Positions 54,624 to 62,310 of a DNA stretch of 64,000 nucleotides are shown piece by piece. This DNA comes from an uncultured Atopobium sp. (GTDB lineage: Bacteria > Actinomycetota > Coriobacteriia > Coriobacteriales > Atopobiaceae). The position numbers and the translations under genes were made by a program. Under the pieces are notes generated by a model. It searched no databases, was not told the origin of the DNA, and saw nothing but the letters and a program-made list of their open reading frames with translations. Position 1 is the stretch's first letter. Every line of letters begins with the position of its first letter. The stretch is from the NCBI GenBank assembly GCA_938045565.1, contig CALIAZ010000002.1, forward strand, positions 260,090 to 324,089. The letters run 5' to 3'.

Positions 54624-55187
54624 TTAAACGCGAGAAACAAACTTGCCGTCGCGGGTGTCAACCTTAATGCGCTCGCCCTGGTTCAGATACATTGGAACCT
54701 GAAGCGTTGCACCAGTCTCAATAGTTGCTGGCTTGGTACCGCCCTGGACGGTGTCTCCCTTGAAGCCTGGGTCAGTCTCAGTAATTTCTGCCTCAATAAA
54801 CATTGGAGGCTCAACACCAAGAAGCTCAGTGTCTGCATAGAGAAGTTGTGCGTTATCGTTCTCCTTGAACCAGACGCTCTTCTCGCCGATGAAATCAGCA
54901 GGGACAGCTACCTGATCGTAAGTCTCGTTGTCCATGAAGTAGAAGGACTCACCGTCATTGTAGAGATACTGCATCTCTTTGGTGAGCAGAAGAACGTTCT
55001 CAAACTTGGTACCAGCGTTGCAGGTCTGATCAATAACGCGACCAGAACGAAGGTCGCGAATCTTATAGCGGACAAAAGCACCGCCCTTACCTGGCTTTAC
55101 GTGCTGGAACTCAACGATGGTGTAGTACTTATCGTTAATTTTAAGGCCAAGGCCATTCTTGAAATCTGCGGTGCTGATAGTTGCCAC
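54624..55187 (-). CDS. efp: Elongation factor P
   Basis: Relieves ribosome stalling at polyproline. 187 residues in three beta-barrel domains; the tip loop reads HVKPGKGGAFVR, with Lys at the site modified in many bacteria. Start GTG 55187 behind AAAGAG. A GGCGAGAA copy encodes GEK of IGEKSVW. Confidence 0.96.
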   Translation of the reverse strand: MATISTADFKNGLGLKINDKYYTIVEFQHVKPGKGGAFVRYKIRDLRSGRVIDQTCNAGTKFENVLLLTKEMQYLYNDGESFYFMDNETYDQVAVPADFIGEKSVWFKENDNAQLLYADTELLGVEPPMFIEAEITETDPGFKGDTVQGGTKPATIETGATLQVPMYLNQGERIKVDTRDGKFVSRV

Positions 55188-55323
55188 GTCTAACTCTTTT
55201 CACTCGATAAAGTCGCGAGAAGAACGTGAATTTTCAAACTACCCGCGACGCGTATATGCATGTTGGATTTTATCAGTTTCACGCCTTCCGTGCTGGCGGC
55301 TCTTGTGAAAATGCAAAATTTGC

Positions 55324-55731
55324 TTACTTCTTTTTAATAAAACTCTCTTTAATAAGGCGAGGAAGCTGTGGAATTGCCATAAGTCCGTGCTTAAAGACAA
55401 ACCAGAAGTTTGGAGAACGCACGAGTTTCTCCTCCCCTATATAGGCGCGAATTGCCCTCAGTGTTGCTTTATTGTCTCGCGTAGAAAACGAGTAGTTGCC
55501 ATTGCTTTTAGTAAAAATAGCAAAGCGAGAAATGCTTTTGGTGCGTCCCATAACCGAAGCTGCCACATGATCTATCTGGTCCCAGGGAATCTGAATGTAA
55601 TCTTCAGGATTTTTTTGGTTGTAGAACTCAAAGGCCTTATTGCCAATAAGGATATCGCCATATGTAGCAAGCCCATGAAATGACGTTGCCTTTGCGGTGA
55701 AATCGACCGTGCTGTTTTGAGACTGAGCCAT
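55324..55731 (-). CDS. manO: DUF956-family protein of the mannose PTS (ManO)
   Basis: 135 residues of the DUF956 family, regularly the last gene of mannose PTS operons and reported in lactic acid bacteria as a regulator of it. Features: TSFHGLATYGDILIGNKAFEF, IPWDQIDHVAASV, and a basic C-terminus. A strong terminator lies between it and manZ, so its expression may depend on read-through. Confidence 0.88.
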   Translation of the reverse strand: MAQSQNSTVDFTAKATSFHGLATYGDILIGNKAFEFYNQKNPEDYIQIPWDQIDHVAASVMGRTKSISRFAIFTKSNGNYSFSTRDNKATLRAIRAYIGEEKLVRSPNFWFVFKHGLMAIPQLPRLIKESFIKKK

Positions 55732-55742
55732 ACAATCCTTTC

Positions 55743-55783
55743 AAAAAATGGGTCGCACCCATTATAGAGCGCGACCCATTTTT
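55743..55783 (-). terminator. Rho-independent terminator between manZ and manO
   Basis: Thirteen-base arms AAAAATGGGTCGC (55744-55756) and GCGACCCATTTTT (55771-55783) pair perfectly; six T follow on the minus strand. Confidence 0.92.
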
Positions 55784-55818
55784 GTGCGAAGTTGAGTACT
55801 AATACGTACTCCTACTCA

Positions 55819-56736
55819 TTACATAAAGCCAAGAAGTCGACCAATAATACCAACGGCAAAGAGAGCCAAGATGATAGCAATTGGAGAAACCTTCTTCTTA
55901 AGCAGTGAGCAGCAAAGCAGTGTCAGACCAACAGCGGCAAGTCCAGGAATGAGCGAATCAAGGTTGGACTGAAGTGTAGTTACCTTGACTGGGTCAAGAC
56001 CGTTTGGTCCAAGAGCAGCATAAAGCTTCAACGCTTGATAGATTCCATCTACTCCTGAAGGAAGAGTTGTCCAATCAATATACGCACCTGCCTGCTGTGG
56101 AATGGTTGAAACTACAGGAGTGAATGAAATAGAAACCCAACGCTGTACCAGGGCGCCAATAATAAACATACCAAGAATAGAAGCGCCCTCAGTAATCTTG
56201 CCTAGCATGCCGCCAGAAAGATCAGAAGAAATTGAAGCGCCTGCCTTGTAGCCAAATTCCTGGGTGTACCACAGGAAGATAAGACGGATGACGTTCCACA
56301 GAACAAAGAAGAGAATGGGGCCAAGTGCAGAGCCACCAAGAGCAATAGATGCACCAAGTGCTCCAAGGATTGGTCGAACAGTAAACCAGAAGACTGGGTC
56401 ACCAACACCGGCCAGAGGGCCCATCATACCAACCTTAACGCCCTGAATTGCAACGTCATCAATAGGCTCACCATTGGCGCGTCCCTCCTCCAGCGCAAGG
56501 GTAACACCCATGACTGGTGCAGAAACGTAAGGGTGAGTATTGTAGAACTCAAGGTGACGCTTAAGAGCGGCTACCTGATCTTCTTTGTTTGGATAAAGCT
56601 TCTTGATGGCTGGAATCATTGAGAACGCCCAACCACCGTTCTGCATACGCTCGTAGTTCCAAGAACCCTGAAGGAACTGGTGACGAAGAGCAACAGACAT
56701 ACGGTCTTTCTTAGAAAGCTGAATCTTATTCTCCAT
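55819..56736 (-). CDS. manZ: PTS mannose-type transporter subunit IID
   Basis: Membrane subunit of about 305 residues. QGSWNYERMQNGGWAFSMIPAI and GPLAGVGDPVFWFTVRPILGALGASIA are family motifs, with several C-terminal membrane segments. ATG 56736 has GGAG ten bases before; GTG 56745 abuts the site. Confidence 0.95.
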   Translation of the reverse strand: MENKIQLSKKDRMSVALRHQFLQGSWNYERMQNGGWAFSMIPAIKKLYPNKEDQVAALKRHLEFYNTHPYVSAPVMGVTLALEEGRANGEPIDDVAIQGVKVGMMGPLAGVGDPVFWFTVRPILGALGASIALGGSALGPILFFVLWNVIRLIFLWYTQEFGYKAGASISSDLSGGMLGKITEGASILGMFIIGALVQRWVSISFTPVVSTIPQQAGAYIDWTTLPSGVDGIYQALKLYAALGPNGLDPVKVTTLQSNLDSLIPGLAAVGLTLLCCSLLKKKVSPIAIILALFAVGIIGRLLGFM

Positions 56737-56757
56737 TGTTATCACACTCCTTCAGAA

Positions 56758-57573
56758 TTAGTAGTTATCAATGATGTCACCGAGTGGATCGCCTGATCCA
56801 CCACCTGCACCGCCGCCTTGCTTAGCAAGGTCTTTAAGACCAATGTAGAGAATAGCAAGGCAGACACCGATGACGCCAAGAGCAATAAGGGTAAGCTGGT
56901 TAATAGCTGCAAAGACAAAGCCAAGTGCAAAGAATGGCCAAACCTCACGAGTAGCCATCATGTTGATAACCATTGCATAACCAACAGCAGCAACCATGCC
57001 GCCGCCAACTGCCATACCGCCAGTAAGCCACTTAGGCATTGCGTTTAGGGCGTCAGTAACAATAGCTGGGTCAATGAAGCAAAGAGCAGCTGCAGGAACA
57101 GCAATACGTGCGCCCTGCATAAAGATGGCTACAATGTGCCAGCGCTCGATTGCAGCAAAATCGCCTTTCTCGGCAGCTGCATCCATAGCATGGACAATAC
57201 CAGTTGCGATGGTACGAGCAATCATGGTGAGGAACAGGCCTGCTACAGACAGAGGAATTGCAAGTGCAATAGAAGTGTTAATAGCAGCGGTAGTGTCAGT
57301 ATCTCCACCATTCAGTGCCAAAACCATGATAATTGCAGATGCAACAGATGCCAAAGCTGCGTCTGGAGCAACTGCAGCTCCGATGTTTGCCCAGCCAAGA
57401 GCAATCATCTGAAGAGAACCGCCAAGGATAATTCCCTCGGCAGGATGACCAGTCACAAGGCCAATCAGTGAGCAAGCAACCAGGGGCTGGTGGAACTCCC
57501 ACTGGTCAAGAATACCTTCCATGCCAGCGAGAAGAGCAACAATTACGACAAGCAGTATTGTGATAGGTGTCAT
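56758..57573 (-). CDS. manY: PTS mannose-type transporter subunit IIC
   Basis: 271-residue polytopic membrane subunit with GMEGILDQWEFHQPLVACSLIGLVTG at the N-terminus and GGSLQMIALGWANIGAAVAPDAALA, and about six further hydrophobic segments; C-terminus glycine-rich. AAGGAGG precedes ATG. Confidence 0.95.
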   Translation of the reverse strand: MTPITILLVVIVALLAGMEGILDQWEFHQPLVACSLIGLVTGHPAEGIILGGSLQMIALGWANIGAAVAPDAALASVASAIIMVLALNGGDTDTTAAINTSIALAIPLSVAGLFLTMIARTIATGIVHAMDAAAEKGDFAAIERWHIVAIFMQGARIAVPAAALCFIDPAIVTDALNAMPKWLTGGMAVGGGMVAAVGYAMVINMMATREVWPFFALGFVFAAINQLTLIALGVIGVCLAILYIGLKDLAKQGGGAGGGSGDPLGDIIDNY

Positions 57574-57589
57574 TTCTACCTCCTTCTAG

Positions 57590-58591
57590 TTACTTACGAT
57601 CAACAAGCTCGGACTTAGCTTTTTTAAGCATTGCATCAAAGTTTTCTGCGTTATCTGCAGGAACCTTACGGACATCAAACTTTGTACCGCACTCGCGGAT
57701 GGCCTCAAGGGTCTTTACGTCGTCTTCATCCATAGCAACTGCGTTGGTAACAACAACTTTGCCAACTGAGTGAGCCATAGAACCAAGGTTAGCTTCCTTA
57801 ATCTCTACGCCACCCTCAATAGCACGAAGCATATCTTGAGGAGTCTCAAACAGAAGCATTGCCTTGGTGTTACCAAAACGAGTGTCATGAGCTATCTCAA
57901 TAATCTTCTTAATAGGAACAACGTGAACATGTACTCCTGGAGGGGCTGCCTGAACAATCATGGTCTTGCGGAGCTCATCTTGAGCAACGCCATCAGAGCA
58001 GACAATAATGCGGTCTGGCTTGGTCATCTTTGTCCAAGTAGTTGCAACCTGACCATGCAGAAGGCGGGTATCAATACGTGCAAGCACAATCTTGAGCTTG
58101 CCGTCACCAATAACGGTGCCTGCAGGAATTGCTCCCTGAGGTGCTGCAGGAGCGGCGGGAACATCTGTAGGTGTTGCCTCTTGTGGCTCAAGCTCTTCTG
58201 GCTTAATCTTCACGCCCATACGAGCTTCAGAGTAAATCTCTTTTGCTACCTCGGCGGCGATATCTACGCCAAGGCGAGAACCATATGCTGCAATAAGCAT
58301 TGGGAGGTTAAGTCCAGTAACGGCAACCCAATCCTCTTTACCCTCTTCCTCAAGAACACGAGAAATCTGGTTAAAGGGGGTGCCACCCCATAGGTCAACC
58401 AAGAACAAAACGTGCTCTTGATCTTCAAGCGTGGCAATTGCGTCGAGAATCTTCTGATGCAGGTCATCTGGACCCATATCAGGAGTAAGCGTTACAGCTA
58501 CAACGCCTTCCTGTGGTCCAAAAATCATGCTGCCAGAATCTTTAATACCCTCGGCAAATTTGCCATGGCTGGCTAGAACGATACTAACCAC
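57590..58591 (-). CDS. manX: PTS mannose-type subunit IIAB
   Basis: Fused phosphocarrier of 333 residues. IIA domain (about 1-130) with the phosphorylated His in VLASHGKFAEG; a Pro/Ala linker (about 140-160); IIB domain with His in ARIDTRLLHGQVATTW. GTG 58591 follows AAGGAGG. First gene of the man operon; a promoter must lie in the A/T-rich region upstream, but I could not fix its elements. Confidence 0.95.
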   Translation of the reverse strand: MVSIVLASHGKFAEGIKDSGSMIFGPQEGVVAVTLTPDMGPDDLHQKILDAIATLEDQEHVLFLVDLWGGTPFNQISRVLEEEGKEDWVAVTGLNLPMLIAAYGSRLGVDIAAEVAKEIYSEARMGVKIKPEELEPQEATPTDVPAAPAAPQGAIPAGTVIGDGKLKIVLARIDTRLLHGQVATTWTKMTKPDRIIVCSDGVAQDELRKTMIVQAAPPGVHVHVVPIKKIIEIAHDTRFGNTKAMLLFETPQDMLRAIEGGVEIKEANLGSMAHSVGKVVVTNAVAMDEDDVKTLEAIRECGTKFDVRKVPADNAENFDAMLKKAKSELVDRK

Positions 58592-58748
58592 TTCTACCTC
58601 CTTCTTCTCCGCCTAATAAAACAAATGAAACTGTAAACATAACAATGAAAATAACATTTACTTTTCTGATTTTATTACATAAGTCTAAAACATACCTCTA
58701 CTAACCTAACTCTTTTTAAATTTTTTAGGTTTTATAAGCTAATTTTTA

Positions 58749-58768
58749 GGCGAGAAGGTCTTCTCGCC
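58749..58768. repeat. Inverted pair of the GGCGAGAA octamer
   Basis: GGCGAGAAGGTCTTCTCGCC: two octamer copies face each other, nine-base arms around two bases. It sits between the pepP terminator and the man operon, in a stretch otherwise A/T-rich. It could form a hairpin in RNA from either strand. Confidence 0.9.
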
Positions 58769-58781
58769 CTAGGAGATACGG

Positions 58782-58817
58782 TAAAAAAACGGCCAGAAAC
58801 CTAAAGTTTCTGGCCGT
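58782..58817 (-). terminator. Rho-independent terminator after pepP
   Basis: ACGGCCAGAAAC and GTTTCTGGCCGT form a perfect twelve-base stem around five bases; on the minus strand seven T follow. It isolates the man operon from pepP. Confidence 0.95.
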
Positions 58818-58841
58818 AAAAATTCTGTATATCGCGTCTAG

Positions 58842-59966
58842 TTAGCAGCCAACAGACACAAGGTCGTGTGTGGACTGAGTAAAGACATCGTAGCCGTCCT
58901 CAGTAACAACGCCAAAGTCCTCAAGGCGAATACCAAACTTACCAGGCAGGTAAATGCCAGGCTCATCGGTAACAACAGAACCTGCTGCAATAACCTTGTT
59001 CCAGCGAGGGTTGAAGAATGGACGCTCGTGAATCTCAACGCCAACACCGTGGCCAAGACCGTGGCCAAAGTACTCACCGTAGCCAGCCTCAGAGATAACC
59101 TTAACTGCAAGGTTATGAATATCAGAACCAGTTACACCTGCATGAATAGCTGCTGCGCAAGTTTCGTTTGCCTTGCGGACAACGTCAAAGACGTGCTGCT
59201 GCTCCTCGGAAGGTGCGCCAACAACAACAGTACGGGTCATATCTGAGTGGTAATCTAGGTAACCTGCGCCATAGTCCATAACAATCATGTCGCCTGTCTG
59301 AACTACGCGCTCACCTGGCTGTGCGTGAGGATTAGCTCCGTTAGGACCAGAAGCAATAATAGAGTCGAAGGACAGAGCATCGGCACCGTTAGAAAGCATA
59401 TAGTTCTCAAGTTCTGCGCGGATCTGCTGCTCAGTGAGGCCTGGCTTAATGTACTCGCAGATGTGGAGGAACGCCTTGTCAGTAATTGACTGAGCGTGCT
59501 TCATAAGCTCAATCTCAGCTGGGTCTTTAACAATACGCAGCTCAGCAATATCACCATGCATGCGTGGAAGCAAAGCAGCAACAGAACGATCACGCAATGC
59601 CTGCTCAAGACCATCAAAGAACGCAAGATCAACGGTGTCCTCAATAGCAACTACGCGAGCACGAGCCTCAGCAATATGAGCGGCAACCCACTCGGTAGGA
59701 GTAGTGACTTCCTGGTCAAACTTCCATGGAGAATCAGCACCAAGGCGCTCCAGGAATGTGTTGTAGTAACGAGAGTCAGTGTGCATGAAGAGCTCATCCT
59801 GCGTAATAAATGCAGTATGTGCCTGCTCAAAATCAAAGGTACGCTCAGCGTCAGTCAACCAACGAAGGTCTGGGTTGTGACGTAGAACAACAGCGTCGTA
59901 ACCCCTCTGAGCCATTACCTCGCGAAAGCGCGCAACGCGCTTTGCTGCTGCCTGTAAATCTGCCAT
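58842..59966 (-). CDS. pepP: M24-family Xaa-Pro aminopeptidase/dipeptidase
   Basis: Cleaves next to proline. About 374 residues: creatinase-like N-terminal domain (about 1-125), then the pita-bread domain with metal ligands in VMDYGAGYLDYHSDMTRT, HGLGHGVGVEIHERPF, TDEPGIYLPG and GIRLEDFGVVTEDG. ATG 59966 is seven bases from AAGGGA; the longer frame overlaps the aroB-like gene. PepQ is an alternative name. Confidence 0.9.
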   Translation of the reverse strand: MADLQAAAKRVARFREVMAQRGYDAVVLRHNPDLRWLTDAERTFDFEQAHTAFITQDELFMHTDSRYYNTFLERLGADSPWKFDQEVTTPTEWVAAHIAEARARVVAIEDTVDLAFFDGLEQALRDRSVAALLPRMHGDIAELRIVKDPAEIELMKHAQSITDKAFLHICEYIKPGLTEQQIRAELENYMLSNGADALSFDSIIASGPNGANPHAQPGERVVQTGDMIVMDYGAGYLDYHSDMTRTVVVGAPSEEQQHVFDVVRKANETCAAAIHAGVTGSDIHNLAVKVISEAGYGEYFGHGLGHGVGVEIHERPFFNPRWNKVIAAGSVVTDEPGIYLPGKFGIRLEDFGVVTEDGYDVFTQSTHDLVSVGC

Positions 59967-60057
59967 TTCAAATCCCTTCTCGAGATGTTTACAACAAAGA
60001 GTTGCACCTTGTGGAGTCGTCTCAGCAAACAGGCTCCTTACTGCAAGATGCGGCACT

Positions 60058-61194
60058 TTAATGCGAAGAGTGAGCCTCACACCAAGCGCGGGCATGCTCG
60101 GCGAGAAGTTCCTCGTCGACCGAAGCTAATCTTACCCTTCCAATAGACATTGGAATCGGCAACATAAAACGATTAGTAGAACGGAAACATTCCTGTTTGA
60201 GCGCTTCGATAAGCTGCTCAGAAGTAATGTCGCAGGTAACAAAGCCAATATTCAATCGCTCAAGAATCTCGTCTTGGGCAAGCATATCGTCAAAAGAAAG
60301 CGACTCTTTAGCTACTGCAATTCTTGCCGAGAAACGCAGTGCGTCTGCATAAAGTGCAGAAAGAGGCTGATCAGCTGGGATGAGCGGACGAAGTGCCTCC
60401 ACAAAAACCCAGCCGTAAGGAACAGACTGTTGAATAGCAATAGCGGAAGAATCAGAGAGACGGCCACGGGTCTTAGTAGACTCTGCCAGCTGCTCTGCAA
60501 CTATATCGGCAACTCCAGAGGAGAGGTTATCTGCTCTATCCCAAATGCGTCCAAACTCAGCCTCATTATCAGACATAGCCGTTGCAACCATACATACCTG
60601 GGCAACCTTAGCGCTGTCATCGCAAAGATCCATAACCTCAAGATCTGCAAAGCAGAAACGAGCACAAGGCTTAGTGGTAACAAGACGCTGATGTTCAGTG
60701 TCAGTATCAAGCGCGCGAGGAGTAATAGACGAGACAATAACTGCTGCTAAATCAAGCGGAACAGTAGCAAGGGAGACTCCCCCACACCACTTGTTTGCCA
60801 CGTGGTTAGCAAGAGAAATGACGCCCTCGTGGCCCACGGCAACTACTAAATCATCAGCTGTCAGGTGCATTTCTGCCAAAGCAGACAATATCTGTGCCTC
60901 AGTTGCCACGATAGTTGCTGCCTTGCCATCTTCTACATCTACACGTGTGACGAGAAAACCAATGGTGGTGAGGTCTCTACGCAGAAGCTCAGCAAGGTCT
61001 TCGTCTGCCTGATTGCTGACAAGAAAAGCACAGCGATGGGGTCTTCCCACTGCGGTTCTGAGCTCAGTACCAAAGTTTGAAAGAACGCCTGCACCAGAAC
61101 GAAGTGCAATAGAGCCACCAGGAATAGAAACCCACTGTTTAATCTGAACAGGTGGCAATTCCTCTTCAAACTCAGCCTGGACATTGTCACTCAT
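60058..61194 (-). CDS. 3-dehydroquinate-synthase-like protein lacking catalytic motifs
   Basis: 378 residues with an overall AroB layout: GAGVLSNFG and a ridge to VAVGHEGVISLANHVANKW, then SLATVPLDLAAVIVSSITPRA, and a recognisable AroB end (FMLPIPMSIGRVRLASVDEELL). But the NAD-binding GGGVVGD of AroB is here GHEGVIS, DSSVGGKT is VSSITPRA, the metal Glu segment AEVIKYG is AQVCMVA, and the GHxxGH zinc histidines near the middle are gone (IQQSVPYGW). It is therefore unlikely to be a normal dehydroquinate synthase. It is translationally coupled to aroK by ATGA. Function unknown; a structural or new catalytic role is possible. Confidence 0.75.
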   Translation of the reverse strand: MSDNVQAEFEEELPPVQIKQWVSIPGGSIALRSGAGVLSNFGTELRTAVGRPHRCAFLVSNQADEDLAELLRRDLTTIGFLVTRVDVEDGKAATIVATEAQILSALAEMHLTADDLVVAVGHEGVISLANHVANKWCGGVSLATVPLDLAAVIVSSITPRALDTDTEHQRLVTTKPCARFCFADLEVMDLCDDSAKVAQVCMVATAMSDNEAEFGRIWDRADNLSSGVADIVAEQLAESTKTRGRLSDSSAIAIQQSVPYGWVFVEALRPLIPADQPLSALYADALRFSARIAVAKESLSFDDMLAQDEILERLNIGFVTCDITSEQLIEALKQECFRSTNRFMLPIPMSIGRVRLASVDEELLAEHARAWCEAHSSH

Positions 61195-61739
61195 AGAAGA
61201 CCTCTTTCCCAAAGCAGCTTGCCAGAATCAATGGCTACCTGCTCAAACGTTTTCTCACGAATATCAATAGTAATATCAGCAGCGGCCTCATAACGTGGAC
61301 GCAGGCGTCTATAGAGCTGAGTAGCGTTTTCAAAGCTTCCCAGATCAGGACGCCTATCCGTGCGCTGAATTTGACGAAGCGAGTCAGAAAGATCGCCGTC
61401 GAGAAACACAATGACTCCCATCTCACGCATAAGCGCAAGATTGACGTCCTTCTCGACAATTCCACCGCCACAGCTTACGAGCAGTGACTTCTTAGACTTA
61501 AGCGTGTGCAAAACCTCAGTTTCTGCCTGCCTAAAAAGCTCTTCACCGTCATCTTCGTAGATTTCTGCCAGTGATTTACCTGCTATGCGTTCTGCCAAGC
61601 GATCGGTATCAACATAGCGGCGGTGAAACAGCTCGCCCAAATTACGTGCGAGTGTGGACTTTCCGGCACCCAGAAAGCCTACAAAAAAGATATGATCACA
61701 GCCCTCATGTACGACGTATCTTGAATCGCAAAGCTCCAT
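61191..61739 (-). CDS. aroK: Shikimate kinase
   Basis: Phosphorylates shikimate. GFLGAGKSTLARNLG near residue 22 is the P-loop, DTDRLAE the shikimate-binding Asp, FRQAE the Arg, CGGGIV the glycine loop, TDRRPDL the lid and RPRYEAAAD the end motif; all key residues look intact. ATG 61739 has GGAGGAG before it; the frame opens upstream at 61784. Confidence 0.9.
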   Translation of the reverse strand: MELCDSRYVVHEGCDHIFFVGFLGAGKSTLARNLGELFHRRYVDTDRLAERIAGKSLAEIYEDDGEELFRQAETEVLHTLKSKKSLLVSCGGGIVEKDVNLALMREMGVIVFLDGDLSDSLRQIQRTDRRPDLGSFENATQLYRRLRPRYEAAADITIDIREKTFEQVAIDSGKLLWERGLL

Positions 61740-61803
61740 ACTCCTCCAGCCTTTCAAGATGATTCTATCATCGAGTTGGAGCAAGTAAACTAAAGCCGTC
61801 TTG

Positions 61804-62301
61804 TTATGACGTAAAAGTTACATTTTTTAAAATGCGGCGCTCTGCGTGACGAATGATATTGGTGTACCAAAGATCCTCAGTAGACTGCGGCTTTACCAAA
61901 ATAGTTGAAACACCAGCCAAATTACCTGCAATTACATCAGTAAAAATCTGGTCTCCCACCATCACGGTTTGCTCTTTAGTTGCCGAGAAACGCTTCATAG
62001 CTGCAGTTAAAGCGCGAGGCAGTGGCTTGCAGGCAAAGCCTTCTCCCTCAATTCCCAGCTCATGAGCGCTGCGCTGAACCTCATCAAAATGAATGTTATT
62101 TGAGATAAGGCAAAGCATGAGACCAGCCGCATGAGCCTCCTCCAACCAAGCTGATACCGCTGGTGGCACAACTTTAGTGTCACGAGGCACACAGGTATTA
62201 TCGCGATCTAAGAGCACAAGCTTAATCCCCTGCTGAACAAGATTCTCTATAGAGATATGTTCAACAGCAGAAACGTATTGTGTTGCTTTAATTAAGCTCA
62301 T
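61804..62301 (-). CDS. YqeG-family HAD phosphatase
   Basis: About 165 residues. Nucleophile motif VLLDRDNTCVPR, CLISNN (motif II), KPLPRAL and VGDQIFTDVIAGNLAG (motif III/IV) match YqeG, a phosphatidylglycerophosphatase-like HAD protein. ATG 62301 is chosen; GTG and TTG codons just before it are possible. It sits nine bases downstream of mltG. Confidence 0.88.
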   Translation of the reverse strand: MSLIKATQYVSAVEHISIENLVQQGIKLVLLDRDNTCVPRDTKVVPPAVSAWLEEAHAAGLMLCLISNNIHFDEVQRSAHELGIEGEGFACKPLPRALTAAMKRFSATKEQTVMVGDQIFTDVIAGNLAGVSTILVKPQSTEDLWYTNIIRHAERRILKNVTFTS

Positions 62302-62310
62302 AGACACCAA

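Larger units (their letters stand above)
1855..60107. repeat. Dispersed octamer GGCGAGAA, 38 exact copies
   Basis: First base of each copy read by eye. As GGCGAGAA on the plus strand: 7047, 10667, 11087, 19887, 21145, 24122, 25480, 35080, 37776, 38262, 39075, 39833, 41650, 47433, 53308, 58273, 58749, 60100. As TTCTCGCC on the plus strand: 1855, 5463, 8782, 13287, 14438, 18249, 23945, 26481, 30465, 33400, 34649, 36342, 40387, 42706, 42887, 43216, 45379, 46323, 54880, 58761. The strands are balanced (18 and 20). Many further sites share the core CGAGAA, often followed by ACC or ACG. Within genes it is read as Gly-Glu-Lys/Asn, Ser-Arg, Leu-Ala, Trp-Arg-Glu and other peptides, so no single protein motif explains it. 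Confidence 0.9.

Noticed and set aside
1855..60107. Chi-like recombination hotspot reading of GGCGAGAA
   Set aside because: Chi sites favour one strand relative to replication; here the two orientations are nearly equal over 64 kb. Not excluded, but not preferred.
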